Part shown: piece after piece, positions 1-9,542 of the stretch
Layout: each line of letters opens with the position of its first letter
Position numbering within the stretch: position 1 is the stretch's first letter
Assembly: GCA_026214975.1 (NCBI GenBank)
Contig: CM047806.1
Coordinates: 81,825,599-81,889,598, forward strand
DNA length: 64,000 nucleotides
Direction: 5' to 3'
DNA from: Gentiana macrophylla
Taxonomy: Eukaryota; Streptophyta; Magnoliopsida; Gentianales; Gentianaceae
Notes under the pieces: generated by a model
The model's database searches: none
Told to the model about the DNA's origin: nothing
The model's input: only the letters and a program-made list of their open reading frames with translations
Translations under genes and position numbers: made by a program

Positions 1-954
1 CGGAAGGCTCACTCGACCGTTCGAAAGCGGTGAAGTAACACTTACGGATCGATTTGATATATATGTTGAAGATCTGTAAGATCATGCATTAAATGCAAAA
101 TCAATAGAGGATCAATCAAGGACGGATTTTTTACGCTATACGTTTGAAGAAAGAATCCGATCATCGAAATCAAGGAGAATACAATTAAGTGGGGAATCAA
201 GAATAAAATCAAGGATTATTCCTCATTAATATAGCCAACGGACGGAATTTCAAAACCAAAGTTACTCAAGGCTATAAATAGAAGGCATTGAGAGAAAAAC
301 AAACAACGATTGAAAAAAAGGAGAAATCAAGCGAAACTCTGTCAATTTGAAAAGCCTCTCTCGAACTTACAAGGATACATCTAGTGATCAACTCAAATAT
401 CGAACTACAAAGTCATACTCGTAGGCGAGATTGATCAAGCAAGTGTGTGAATCACATTCACATCAAATCAAGCAAATGAATCGAGAGGCAATCGAGAAGG
501 AGTTGAATCTGTGATATTTGTTGAAGGATCTTGATCTTAAGGAGCGACAAAGGGAAATTTGAATCTTTGAAAGTTGCTTGCAGTCAAGGAGTGATAGTCT
601 TGTAGATTGTGAAGCTTGGGAAGCCAAGGACAATCATACTATTGTATCGGTGAAAACAATAGTGAATTCCTCCAATCATCACGGGGAGAAGAGTGGATTA
701 AGGGATTACACCACCTGAACCACTATAAGCCTTGTGTCAATTTAATTTCTCGCAATTTACTTTCAAACATTCATTTAATTTGCATACATCAAAATTTACA
801 TCTGTGGATTGTCTAAACAGATTTGAAAACAATATAGTAAGAAGGGACTTATCCATTTGCCCAAAAGCTTTTAAAGAAAAGAAAAGTTTTGAAACTCCAC
901 TATAGTCATTCACCCCCTCTCGACTATAGTTTTTCACCTTCTCTGGGACCAACA
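1..954 (+). repeat. Copia-1 5' LTR, 3' two thirds
   Basis: Matches 16879-17834 almost base for base and ends in ...CCAACA just before the PBS. The first ~460 bp are outside the window. Most differences from the 3' LTR are at CAG, CTG or CCG, where this copy reads CG. Confidence 0.93.
273..280 (+). promoter_or_regulatory. Copia-1 LTR TATA box
   Basis: TATAAATA, repeated in the 3' LTR at 17149-17156. Position about 680 bp before the LTR end fits a U3/R promoter with a long R-U5. Confidence 0.6.
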
Positions 955-972
955 ATTGGTAGCAGAAAGCGG
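955..972 (+). other. Copia-1 primer-binding site
   Basis: Directly after the LTR end; resembles the usual copia site TGGTATCAGAGC (initiator tRNA-Met) but reads TTGGTAGCAGAAAGCGG. Either degenerate or affected by consensus errors. Confidence 0.6.
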
Positions 973-1093
973 TGTTCCTAGTATCGAGAACTGTTCAGAT
1001 CTAATTTCTGGTAACAAGGAGATCACATATTTTCAAAGTAGTTTTCAAATCTGAGTTTTTCATACACTTACATTTGTATCTTCAATTTCACTG

Positions 1094-1261
1094 ATGGATT
1101 CCTCAACCTTCTTGTCAAAAGTACCTGTGTTTAATGTTAACAATTTTGATGAATATAAAATAAGAATGTTATCTCATCTTGCAGTAACTCATGAAGAGAT
1201 GTTGGATGTAATCAATGATGGACCTATCAAAATCACTACGGTGGTAAGCACAGGAGCAGAT
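1094..1261 (+). pseudogene. gag: Copia-1 gag, N-terminal segment, interrupted by element B
   Basis: Starts at ATG 1094 (MDSSTFLSKVPVFNVNNFDE), the short N-terminus typical of copia Gag (UBN2-type) with an F-x-x-Y/W core. The reading frame runs open to the element B insertion at 1261. The downstream half resumes at 8520 after a 5-bp target duplication (CAGAT). Gag would form the virus-like particle in the cytoplasm. The LTR ends about 140 bp upstream, so this ATG is the natural first start. Confidence 0.85.
1257..1261. repeat. Target-site duplication of element B (left, CAGAT)
   Basis: CAGAT immediately precedes TGATAACGG; the same 5 bp follow the right LTR at 8520-8524. A 5-bp TSD is standard for gypsy integrase. 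Confidence 0.95.
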
Positions 1262-2031
1262 TGATAACGGAAAAATTCACCGTTATTTTTATAACTTTTC
1301 AACCCGTTTCTGATATCATTTCGAGTATTTTTATATCAGTTCGAGTCATTAATTCCTATGTTTCATCTAAATATGTTAGTAGTAGTTATTTTATAAAATA
1401 TCGTGTTTTTATGTGTTTTTACTAGTTTTTGTACCGGTTTAGTAACCGGAGTGTCGTGTCGGATTTACGTTTGGTATTTTGGTGGTTTATTGCAGAATTT
1501 TAGGTTAACCAAAATCCCGAGTAACGACACGTTTTGAGGCCTAAAAGAGGTGTTTTTAGGGATATAAGACTGTGCCACAAGCTTAAAAGGTCAAGTGGAT
1601 CAGTGGTTCGTAGTGTCACTAACGATTTATATCTTCGACGAACCAATGGCCCATTAAAACGGCATTTTCTGAAGAGGTGGCCTTAATGAAAGTTGTAGAT
1701 CTTTGATAGAGCTTTCCAACGTATTTTGAATCAAGTCAATCGGATTTCTACAACTCAAATGGTGGTCAAGTGGCTAATTGATTTGTATTAAGGAAAGTGT
1801 CGCAAACGACACGTAATGGGAATGGCCCATCAAAACGACGTTTTCTGAAGGAGTGTCCTTCATGAAAGTTGAAGAATTTTCCGAGAGCTTTCTAATGACG
1901 TTTGAATCATGATTTTTGGAGGTCTACAACTCGAGATATGAATTTTAGAAGTTTAATATATAATTATATATAATTATATTCCAGCGCATGTGCTTTGCAT
2001 GTTACTCTGTAATGATTAGTGATGATGATCT

Positions 2032-2089
2032 CGGATCGATCCGGCATAATTTCGGATCGATCCGGCTCCTCAACATTTTCTATATATAC
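2032..2089 (+). promoter_or_regulatory. Element B LTR promoter: paired palindromes plus TATA box
   Basis: The perfect palindrome CGGATCGATCCG occurs at 2032-2043 and 2053-2064 (21-bp spacing), followed 17 bp later by TATATATA at 2081-2089. The 3' LTR keeps the arrangement. The spacing of two helical turns would suit a dimeric binding factor; that role is inference. Confidence 0.6.
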
Positions 2090-2307
2090 AGAGCACATGC
2101 AGAGAAACCTTTTGCCCCCTTCTTTCCCTCCTTTGCTTCATCTTCTCCCTTCTATTTTATTTTGGGGCCTATATATATCTATATTGATATATATATATTT
2201 GTAGTAATTTATGTCGTTATAATGTCGGTGTAATAACCCGACTAGTTATCGTTTTAATATAATTTCATTTCCGTTTTTATTGCTTTCTTTTACTTTTATG
2301 CAATTAG

Positions 2308-2390
2308 TATAAATATATATATATACGTATACTATATATATATCTATATCTATATATATCTATATATATATCTATACGTATATCTATATA
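2308..2390 (+). repeat. TA/CTATA-rich microsatellite in LTR
   Basis: Imperfect TATATA and TATATC runs; present at the matching place in the 3' LTR (about 7485-7565). Confidence 0.8.
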
Positions 2391-2689
2391 GCTGTAGTTA
2401 TCTTTTTCGTTTTGTTTTCTTTCGTTTTGTTATTTTCGTTGTTATTTTCGTTAAATATGAGTAGTTAAACTCAACATAGCCGAATTATGTGAAAACAGGT
2501 AAAAATTAACCCTCGGGAGATGAGATGGGAGTTGTGTGCGCTTAAATTAACGTTTTTATGATAAAATCATGTTTTAAAGTTGTTTCGATCATTTTAATAG
2601 CTTTGAATAAAATTGACAACTTTGTTCACGGTTACATCGAGCTTATAAATGTATTTTGCGGTGAGATGTGAGATATGGATATCACTAAT

Positions 2690-2847
2690 CATAGTCCGGA
2701 TTGTTAGATTGACAATCTAAGTGACAGATCTGGACTATGCCTAAGTGAAATTCTTATTTTTACGAGATGTGCGAAACATGTTTTAAAATCACTAAACCAT
2801 AGTCTTAATCGTTAGATTGGAAACCTAAGTGACACGTTAAAACTATG
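2690..2847 (+). repeat. Two tandem hairpin units in element B LTR
   Basis: Arms CATAGTCC (2690) / GGACTATG (2732) enclose a loop with GTTAGATTG. A diverged copy 108 bp on (2798-2847) has arms CATAGT.TTAA / TTAAAACTATG and the same loop core, so arms changed while pairing was largely kept. Present in both LTRs. Confidence 0.65.
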
Positions 2848-3351
2848 TTTTCTGTGAGTTTTTTTTTTTACGGCTTTTTATTCTGGTCAACCATGTTAGG
2901 CGAGTTAGCTCTCTAAAGGGAGGGTTAATAAACCTAGTGTGGGGTTAAGTGAGAGCTATTCGAGATCTTAACGCAAGAATAAAAAGTTGACACCCGTGAA
3001 TGTCATATGAACCCGAATCGAGATAAAACACACTCCTTATCAAGTTTTTCTGTGGGGAGATAACATGTTGGATCATAGCTCGGCTATGCTTTTAATCACC
3101 TAGTTAATCTCGTTAGTTAAAATTTATCTTTCGCGTTAGTATAAAAAATCCACCTAAAACTTTGATCGCTAGACTAAGAACCACGTTCGCTTTGGTACTC
3201 ACAACCACATTTCTCTTGGGACGACCTCGTACTCTCTGTAGCTATCCTAGCAATCGACACAGTACTCTGCCCGGTTAGAGTTAGTTTACCCACGGTTTTG
3301 CGAGTCTTTATAAATGTATTTTTAGTGGGTGAATTTTTCGCTCATCAAAAT

Positions 3352-3366
3352 TGGCGCCGTTGCGGG
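3352..3366 (+). other. Element B primer-binding site (tRNA-Asp type)
   Basis: TGGCGCCGTTGCGGG, complementary to the 3' end of plant tRNA-Asp(GUC) apart from one missing C (expected ...TTGCCGGG). The missing base is at a CCG, fitting the CHG artefact seen elsewhere. Confidence 0.85.
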
Positions 3367-3705
3367 AAATGTGTGATATTGTTGTGATATCTTGTAAGTG
3401 AACCGAAGGCTTGGGCCTAGGTTTTTATTTTCTTTGTTTTATTTAGATGTCGATAAGAGCTATGGATCTTTGAAGTGATATTGTCCTGAACTCGGTTTGA
3501 ATACGACTTTGGTACTTAGCCTCTTGGAGGGTGATATCTTGTAAGTCCGGCTAAAGCTGGGATTAGGGCCTTCGGCTACCATAACTTTTTGAGGGGTCTA
3601 AATATCGTGTGTTTAAAAAAAAATTTAAAAAAAAAAAACGAAAAGAAAAAAAAAGAATTTTATTGTTTTCGTGTTGTTTTCTGAAATCTTGCAGTTTGAA
3701 CTTAA
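3367..3705 (+). other. Element B leader, no gene seen
   Basis: Untranslated leader between PBS and ORF. Direct repeats around GATATCTTGTAAGT occur near 3388 and 3532, and an A-rich run lies at 3615-3657. No long ORF. Confidence 0.6.
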
Positions 3706-4637
3706 ATGGATCAATATTTCAATCAATATTACTCACCTGAACAACAATACCCCTACCAACCTTATCAACAACAGTTCGTGCCTCAGCCTCAGTATCAACA
3801 GCAGAGTAACCAGGGATCTTGATCCTATAATTGCCCTAGTACATACCAGGACCAGAATTATGGTTATTCGAGTAATGAGCCACCATATTACGAGGGTTAC
3901 CCGAACCCTAATGCTCATCAGGATTACAGTGTTCATACTCAACACGTTGATAGCTTCAACCATATTCAGCTATCTGATCAGTGTCTGGAATGGCAAGAAG
4001 ACTACTACTCACCTCCGATGAATCAAAGTCAATATGATCAGTTTTCCCCCATGCCACAAGAAGAATTCACCGACAGTCAAATAGAGCAACTAGAACGATT
4101 GAACCAGAGCCTGGAAGAGCGACTGTTGGACATGCAGGAGTTCAAGGTAAGTACTGACTCCGCTATAAGAAATCTTCAAGACAAGGTGGGGCAATTGATT
4201 GAATTAGTGAGGTATGTGAAAGAGGCAGAGACATGTGAGGTGGTTAAGGATGATGATGTTATCACTGAAGAAGTTCAGGTTGAGGATTAATTTGCAATAA
4301 TGAGATTTCAGAGTTAGAGGATCGGGAGATTGATTGGCCATCTTTGGTAAAGCCACTGGGAGAGTTGGTAAAAGTTGATATATCAGTCCCGGATTACTAT
4401 CCACTCTGTGAGGATAAATTTTCTGCGGTCCAGCTTGTGTACTCCCCGATGGATGAGCTTTATGGTGATTTTCAAAAGAAGATGGTTCGACAGGCTGATA
4501 AAAGAAGGTTCGACGGCTGGGAGGAGGTAGCATCGAGAGCCAAACGAGGTACGTTTCTAGACAATTTAATTTCGATGGTTCTCGCTTTGTTAATTTTTCT
4601 TAAGCTATTGATCTTCTTGAGTTCGGATTTTGGTTGA
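3706..4637 (+). pseudogene. Element B ORF: Q/Y-rich, coiled-coil, hydrophobic-tail protein (gag-tail derived)
   Basis: Starts at ATG 3706 (MDQYFNQYYSPEQQYPYQPY). Residues ~1-105 are rich in Q, Y, P and N. Residues ~115-165 form a heptad-like coiled coil ending in a VGQLIELV motif like the NQVGQLA motif at the end of Athila Gag. A third part, reached by a frameshift near 4285, runs from EIDWPSLVKPLGELVKVD to a strongly hydrophobic C-terminus (ISMVLALLIFLKLLIFLSS) and stops at 4635. An in-frame TGA lies at 3820. Capsid core and zinc knuckle are absent. It may be a gag remnant that helps cis-packaging; the function is unknown. The hydrophobic tail could be membrane-associating but the evidence is composition only. 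Confidence 0.65.
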
Positions 4638-4660
4638 TTGAGTCCGTTTAGAGTCAACCT

Positions 4661-4706
4661 GTCGAGCAAACGACGTTAAACAAAAGCGCTACCGGGAGGC
4701 AGCCCG
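4661..4706 (+). other. Post-stop double hairpin motif (copy 1)
   Basis: GTCG-AGCAAA-CGAC (4661-4674), then a spacer with AAAAGCGC, then CGGG-AGGCAG-CCCG (4693-4706). It begins 23 nt after the ORF stop. Related copies follow ORF stops in Athila-1 (two) and Athila-2 (first hairpin only). Confidence 0.8.
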
Positions 4707-4983
4707 ATAATAATAATAATTTGAATAAGACTAGTCTTAATGAAATGTAGAATCTGTATGAAAGATGAACACAAAGCACAACCAAGTCTCAGGATGAATG
4801 TTTGAATTTCATTAAGAGGGAATGATTAGGTGGTTATCCGAAAATCCCGATGGAGAAAAAGATAAAAATTCAAATGTATCATTTCTTGGACTTAGGTTAT
4901 TGAATCCTTGAGGATCTGAGTATAAAAGACTCAATACTCTTTCACACATTTCATTTTATGATCTAGTCTGTTTCAAATTTCAA

Positions 4984-5014
4984 GTCGTTGTAGTATAGTG
5001 GTGAGTATTCCCGC
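4984..5014 (+). pseudogene. tRNA-Asp(GUC) 5' half embedded in element B
   Basis: A 31-nt stretch from GTCGTTGTAGTATAGTGG to TTCCCGC matches the acceptor 5' strand, D arm and start of the anticodon arm of plant tRNA-Asp as I know it. The anticodon, variable, T arm and 3' acceptor are missing. The same tRNA is the primer predicted from the PBS at 3352. An A-box-like sequence is kept but no B box is seen, so it is not a functional tRNA gene. Confidence 0.75.
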
Positions 5015-5380
5015 TTTAATAAAGCGTGTGTAATAAAAATGAATCTAGGAATAATTTACTTGACTATGATATATGTGATAACGTATATGCTTAGATGTTT
5101 TGTGCTTTACCGGTATGGTTATTTTTCCATCTAAAGCTATTATATAGCCTATCAATTTTTTTGACGTGTGATTGCCATTATCTTATTATTCCCATATCTC
5201 TATTGCATATTTTGCACGAGGACCATGTCCCGTGTTTGCTTTGTTTTGGTTGTTATTGTATAGGGATTCGGGATGTGCTTTCTCATGGTCATTACATGGA
5301 TTTGATAGCATCTTTTCGCCAGTTTATAAGCTAAGTCTTCCTCTCTATCTCATTTACACTCGAGAATAATGCAAAATCGT

Positions 5381-5392
5381 AAGTGGGGGGGT
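5381..5392 (+). other. Internal polypurine-tract-like run
   Basis: AAGTGGGGGGGT resembles the true PPT at 6424 (AAGTGGGGGGT). A second internal PPT could give an extra plus-strand priming site; this is inference. Confidence 0.45.
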
Positions 5393-6423
5393 AGAGTCGT
5401 GGTTGGTCTAGAAATGGCGAGTAAGTGTTTAAACCCTTAGTTTTTGATCTTTTTCAAACATTATTTAGTTGATTAAAATAATTTGTATAAGGTATATATT
5501 TCATGGATTTAAAGATGTAATGATCAATTTGATATGTATAACTAATTTGAACCGTAAGTGCATTTTAACCCCAAATTTATTTGTGTAACATGAATTCCTT
5601 CACGTAAGCCTTTGATATTGAAGCGAAAATTTTAAATCGTATATCATTCGGTATCTAGTGGTTATTCTAGAGATAATAGCAGTAACTTAGTACCTGATTT
5701 TTGAACGTGTACTGTGAATATCGGAAGGTTTGAATGTGATAGAAAGAATGTCAAAATAAGATAAACTATATATATGTCGGTTATAGCTACCAATGATTTG
5801 AGTGCGGTAGGCGTTATCACGAAGCGTCCTATATCACTATGAGGTTTAAAAGCTCCCGATTGCTGATGATTGTAGTACAGCTAGGGTGTTATCACGAAAC
5901 ATCCTATTCTTTGGGAATGAGGGCATATGCTACACATGTGAAATTAAGTGAAAAGTTAGATAAGTATTGATGTATTCGATCTCACCTCATGACGCTTGAA
6001 AGATAGTCGATTTTGGCAATGAGTTCGGATATGTTAGTGTCCTATGAAAAAAAAAAAAAAAAAAAACCTAGTTATCTTTCGACTATCTCCAAATTATAAA
6101 TTGAATGATATGCTTTAGGGATTATCCTAATAAGTACACAGGAGGGCGTTGTGTGGAATTGTTACTACCTATACCTAGGAAAGTCATTAGGACTGTCTGA
6201 GTGGATATTTGTGCGTTTGCTTGATTTATTCAAGAGTGGATAGTGGAAATTGAAAAGGCTTGTCACACACACACACTCTGTTATACATTTATATTAAGGT
6301 TAACGTGTGGTTATGATTCGAATGGTTGCATCATCTGGTTGTCCTTTATACCTTTTATCTTCATGAATTTTTCCTCATTCATTTTATTTTATCGCTTATT
6401 TTGTTCGAGGACAACCAAAAGCT

Positions 6424-6436
6424 AAGTGGGGGGTTG
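6424..6436 (+). other. Element B polypurine tract
   Basis: AAGTGGGGGGTTG directly before the 3' LTR (6437), preceded by TTCGAGGACAACCAAAAGC, the sequence usual at this place in Athila elements. Confidence 0.85.
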
Positions 6437-8519
6437 TGATAACGGAAAAATTCACCGTTATTTTTATAACTTTTCAACCCGTTTCTGATATCATTTCGAG
6501 TATTTTTATATCAGTTCGAGTCATTAATTCCTATGTTTCATGTAAATATGTTAGTAGTAGTTATTTTATAAAATATTGTGTTTTTATGTGTTTTTACTAG
6601 TTTTTGTACCGGTTTAGTAACCAGAGTGTCGTGTCGGATTTACGTTTGGTATTTTGGTGGTTTATTGCAGAATTTTAGGTTAACCAAAATCCCGAGTAAC
6701 GACACGTTTTGAGGCCTAAAAGAGGTGTTTTTAGGGATATAAGACTGTGCCACAAGCTTAAAAGGTCAAGTGGATCAGTGGTTCGTAGTGTCACTAACGA
6801 TTTATATCTTCGACGAACCAATGACCCATTAAAAGCGGCATTTTCTGAAGAGGTGGCCTTAATGAAAGTTGTAGATCTTTGATAGAGCTTTCCAACGTAT
6901 TTTGAATCAAGTCAATCGGATTTCTACAACTCAAATGGTGGTCAAGTGGCTAATTGATTTGTATTAAGGAAAGTGTCATAAGCGACACGTAATGGGAATG
7001 GCCCATCAAAACGACGTTTTCTGAAGGAGTGTCCTTCATGAAAGTTGAAGAATTTTCGAGAGCTTTCTAATGACGTTTGAATCATGATTTTTGGAGGTCT
7101 ACAACTCGAGATATGAATTTTAGAAGTTTAATATATAATTATATATAATTATATTCCATTTGCATGTCTTTGCATGTTACTATTGTAATGATTAGTGATG
7201 ATGATCTCGGATCGATCCGGCACAATTTCGGATCGATCCGGCTCCTCAACATTTTCTATATATACAGAGCACATGCAGAGAAACCTTTTGCCCCCTTCTT
7301 TCCCTCCTTTGCTTCATCTTCTCCCTTCTATTTTATTTTGGGGCCTATATATATCTATATTGATATATATATTTGTAGTAATTTATGTCGTTATAATGTC
7401 GATTGTAATAACCCGACTAGTTTATAATTTTAATATAATTTCATTTCCGTTTTATTGCTTTCTTTTACTTTTATGCAATTAGTATAAATATATATATATC
7501 ATTATACTATATATATATCTATATCTATATATATCTATATATATATCTATACGTATATCTATATAGCTGTAGTTATCTTTTTCGTTTTGTTTTCTTTCGT
7601 TTTGTTATTTTCGTTGTTATTTTCGTTAAATATGAGTAGTTAAACTCAACATAGCCGAATTATGTGAAAACGGGTAAAAATTAACCCTCGGGAGATGAGA
7701 TGGGAGTTGTGTGCGCTTAAATTAACGTTTTTATGATAAAATCATGTTTTAAAGTTGTTTCGATCATTTTAATAGCTTTGAATAAAATTGACAACTTTGT
7801 TCACGGTTACATCGAGCTTATAAATGTATTTTGCGGTGAGATGTGAGATATGGATATCACTAATCATAGTCCGGATTGTTAGATTGACAATCTAAGTGCG
7901 ATGATCTGGACTATGCCTAAGTGAAATTCTTATTTTTACGAGATGTGCGAAACATGTTTTAAAATCACTAAACCATAGTCTTAATCGTTAGATTGGAAAC
8001 CTAAGTGACACGTTAAAACTATGTTTTTCGTGAGGTTTTTTTACGGATTTTTATTCTGGTCAACCATGTTAGGCGAGTTAGCTCTCAAAGGGAGGTTAAT
8101 AAACCTAGTGTGGGGGTTAAGTGAGAGCTGTTCAGATCTTAACGCAAGAATAAAAAGTTGACACCCGTGAATGTCATATGAACTGAATCAGATAAAACAC
8201 ACTCCTTATCAAGTTTTTCCTGTGGGGAGATAACATGTTGGATCATAGCTCGGCTATGCTTTTTAATCACCTAGTTAATCTCGTTAGTTAAAATTTATCT
8301 TTCGCGTTAGTATAAAAAATCCACCTAAAACTTTGATCGCCTAGACTAAGAACCACGTTCGCTTTGGTACTCACAACCACATTTCTCTTGGGATGACCTC
8401 GTACTCCTGTAGCTATCCTAGCAATCGACCTGGTACTCTGCCAGTTAGAGAGTTAGTTTACCCACGGTTTTGCGAGTCTTTATAAATGTATTTTTAGTGG
8501 GTGAATTTTTCGCTCATCA
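6437..8519 (+). repeat. Element B 3' LTR
   Basis: 2083 bp, nearly identical to 1262-3347. The differences cluster at CAG/CTG/CCG versus CG positions and at short homopolymers. Confidence 0.95.
7208..7265 (+). promoter_or_regulatory. Element B 3' LTR promoter copy
   Basis: Same paired CGGATCGATCCG palindromes (7208, 7229) and TATA box (7257-7265) as in the 5' LTR. Confidence 0.55.
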
Positions 8520-8524
8520 CAGAT
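8520..8524. repeat. Target-site duplication of element B (right, CAGAT)
   Basis: Second copy of CAGAT, directly after ...CTCATCA; gag of Copia-1 resumes here. Confidence 0.95.
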
Positions 8525-9542
8525 CAAGGAAAGGAAATTGACAAACCTAAAAAGGATTGGACCAAAGATGACAGGAGAAGAGCAAATCTGGACTTTGTTG
8601 CAAAAGACATGATCTTGAAGACCCTAGACATCAACATGTTCATGAGAATCAAAGGCGCAAAGCGACAAAGGAGATGTGGGACAAGCTATCATTGATAAAT
8701 GAAGGATCTCAAGCGATTAAAGAAAACAAACTATACATTTGCAAAAGAAATTTGAGAACTTTAAAATGAAGGTGGTGAATCCATTGATCAAATGGACAAT
8801 GATTCTCAAGCGACATCGATGAATTACAACAACTTGGACACATATATCCCGAGAAAGAAGTATGCTTGAAGATCCTTGAGAGGACTACGAAAGATGGAAG
8901 ATCATAACATCGATGAATCGGAGGAACAACAAATCTTGCAAGCAGCGACACTCGACAATCGATGTCCCAATTAAAAGCTCATGAATTCGAATTGAGCGGG
9001 CGAAGATGGTGCTCCGGCGAGAGACACACAAAATCAACTGCATTAATTGCATCCCGACAAAGTAACTTTGCCGAATGCATCGACAAAGAGACACATGAAC
9101 TAAAAAGAATAGGTAGCTTTATTAGTTAAGCGTTTTGTGAGTTTAAAAGAAACCATTCAAAGGAAATTCTTCGTCAAACAAAAAGTCAAGCTCAAGCAGA
9201 GACATGAAGAAGAAAGATGAAGAATACAGATGCTTCAAGCGCAACAAGAAAGGTCACTTCAAGGCTGATTGTCACGAAGAGAATGACAAAGATGATGAAA
9301 AGAAGAAATATAGAGCATCCGAAAGAAAGAGAGCAAGAAGGCACTTAAAGCGAGAATCCATCGGTGAAAAGCACGAAGAATCATCGATAATGACTCAGGC
9401 GCATTTGATGATGAAGAAGAAGACTCGAGAAAATGAAAAAGCATGCCTATGCCTCATGACCAAAGAATTGGATGAAGATAAAAGTGATAGCTCGATAATC
9501 GAGGAAACAAGCCTATGTTTAATGGCTAAAGAATCGAGATGA
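8520..9542 (+). pseudogene. gag: Copia-1 gag, C-terminal segment with zinc knuckle
   Basis: Resumes gag with KPKKDWTKDDRRRANLDFVA, the conserved copia Gag region, then continues through several frames (IKENKLYICKRNFENFKM; LRGLRKMEDHNIDESEEQ). A zinc knuckle lies near 9228-9270, but the second cysteine reads Arg (CFKRNKKGHFKADC, expected C-x2-C-x4-H-x4-C). Downstream is a K/E-rich charged tail. Frameshifts at about 8660, 8760, 8900 and 9150 often coincide with unexpected CG dinucleotides. Confidence 0.8.

Larger units (their letters stand above)
1262..3347 (+). repeat. Element B 5' LTR
   Basis: 2086 bp, TGAT...ATCA termini. Contains a duplicated 12-bp palindrome upstream of a TATA box, a TA-rich microsatellite and two tandem hairpin units. 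Confidence 0.95.
4707..6423 (+). other. Element B 3' untranslated interior
   Basis: No credible gene. It holds the tRNA-Asp half (4984-5014), an internal PPT-like tract (5381-5392), a 22-bp imperfect direct repeat with core GTTATCACGAA (5811 and 5886) and 10-bp inverted arms AGATAGTCGA/TCGACTATCT (about 6000 and 6078) enclosing an A20 run. Confidence 0.6.
1262..8519 (+). mobile_element. Element B: non-autonomous Athila-related LTR retrotransposon
   Basis: Two LTRs of 2086 and 2083 bp (TGATAACGG...CGCTCATCA), a tRNA-Asp-type PBS, a PPT before the right LTR and a perfect 5-bp TSD define the element. The 3.1-kb interior has one decayed ORF (3706-4637) and no protease, RT, RNase H or integrase, so it must be mobilised in trans. 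The ORF tail and the post-stop hairpin motif are shared with Athila elements. LTRs are nearly identical and it is the innermost nest level, so it is the youngest insertion here. Confidence 0.93.

Noticed and set aside
1988..2233. ORFs inside element B LTRs (also 7164-7482)
   Set aside because: They cover palindromes, TATA box and TA microsatellite; no protein features.
4984..5056. Complete tRNA-Asp gene
   Set aside because: Only the 5' half matches; anticodon stem, T arm and 3' acceptor are absent.
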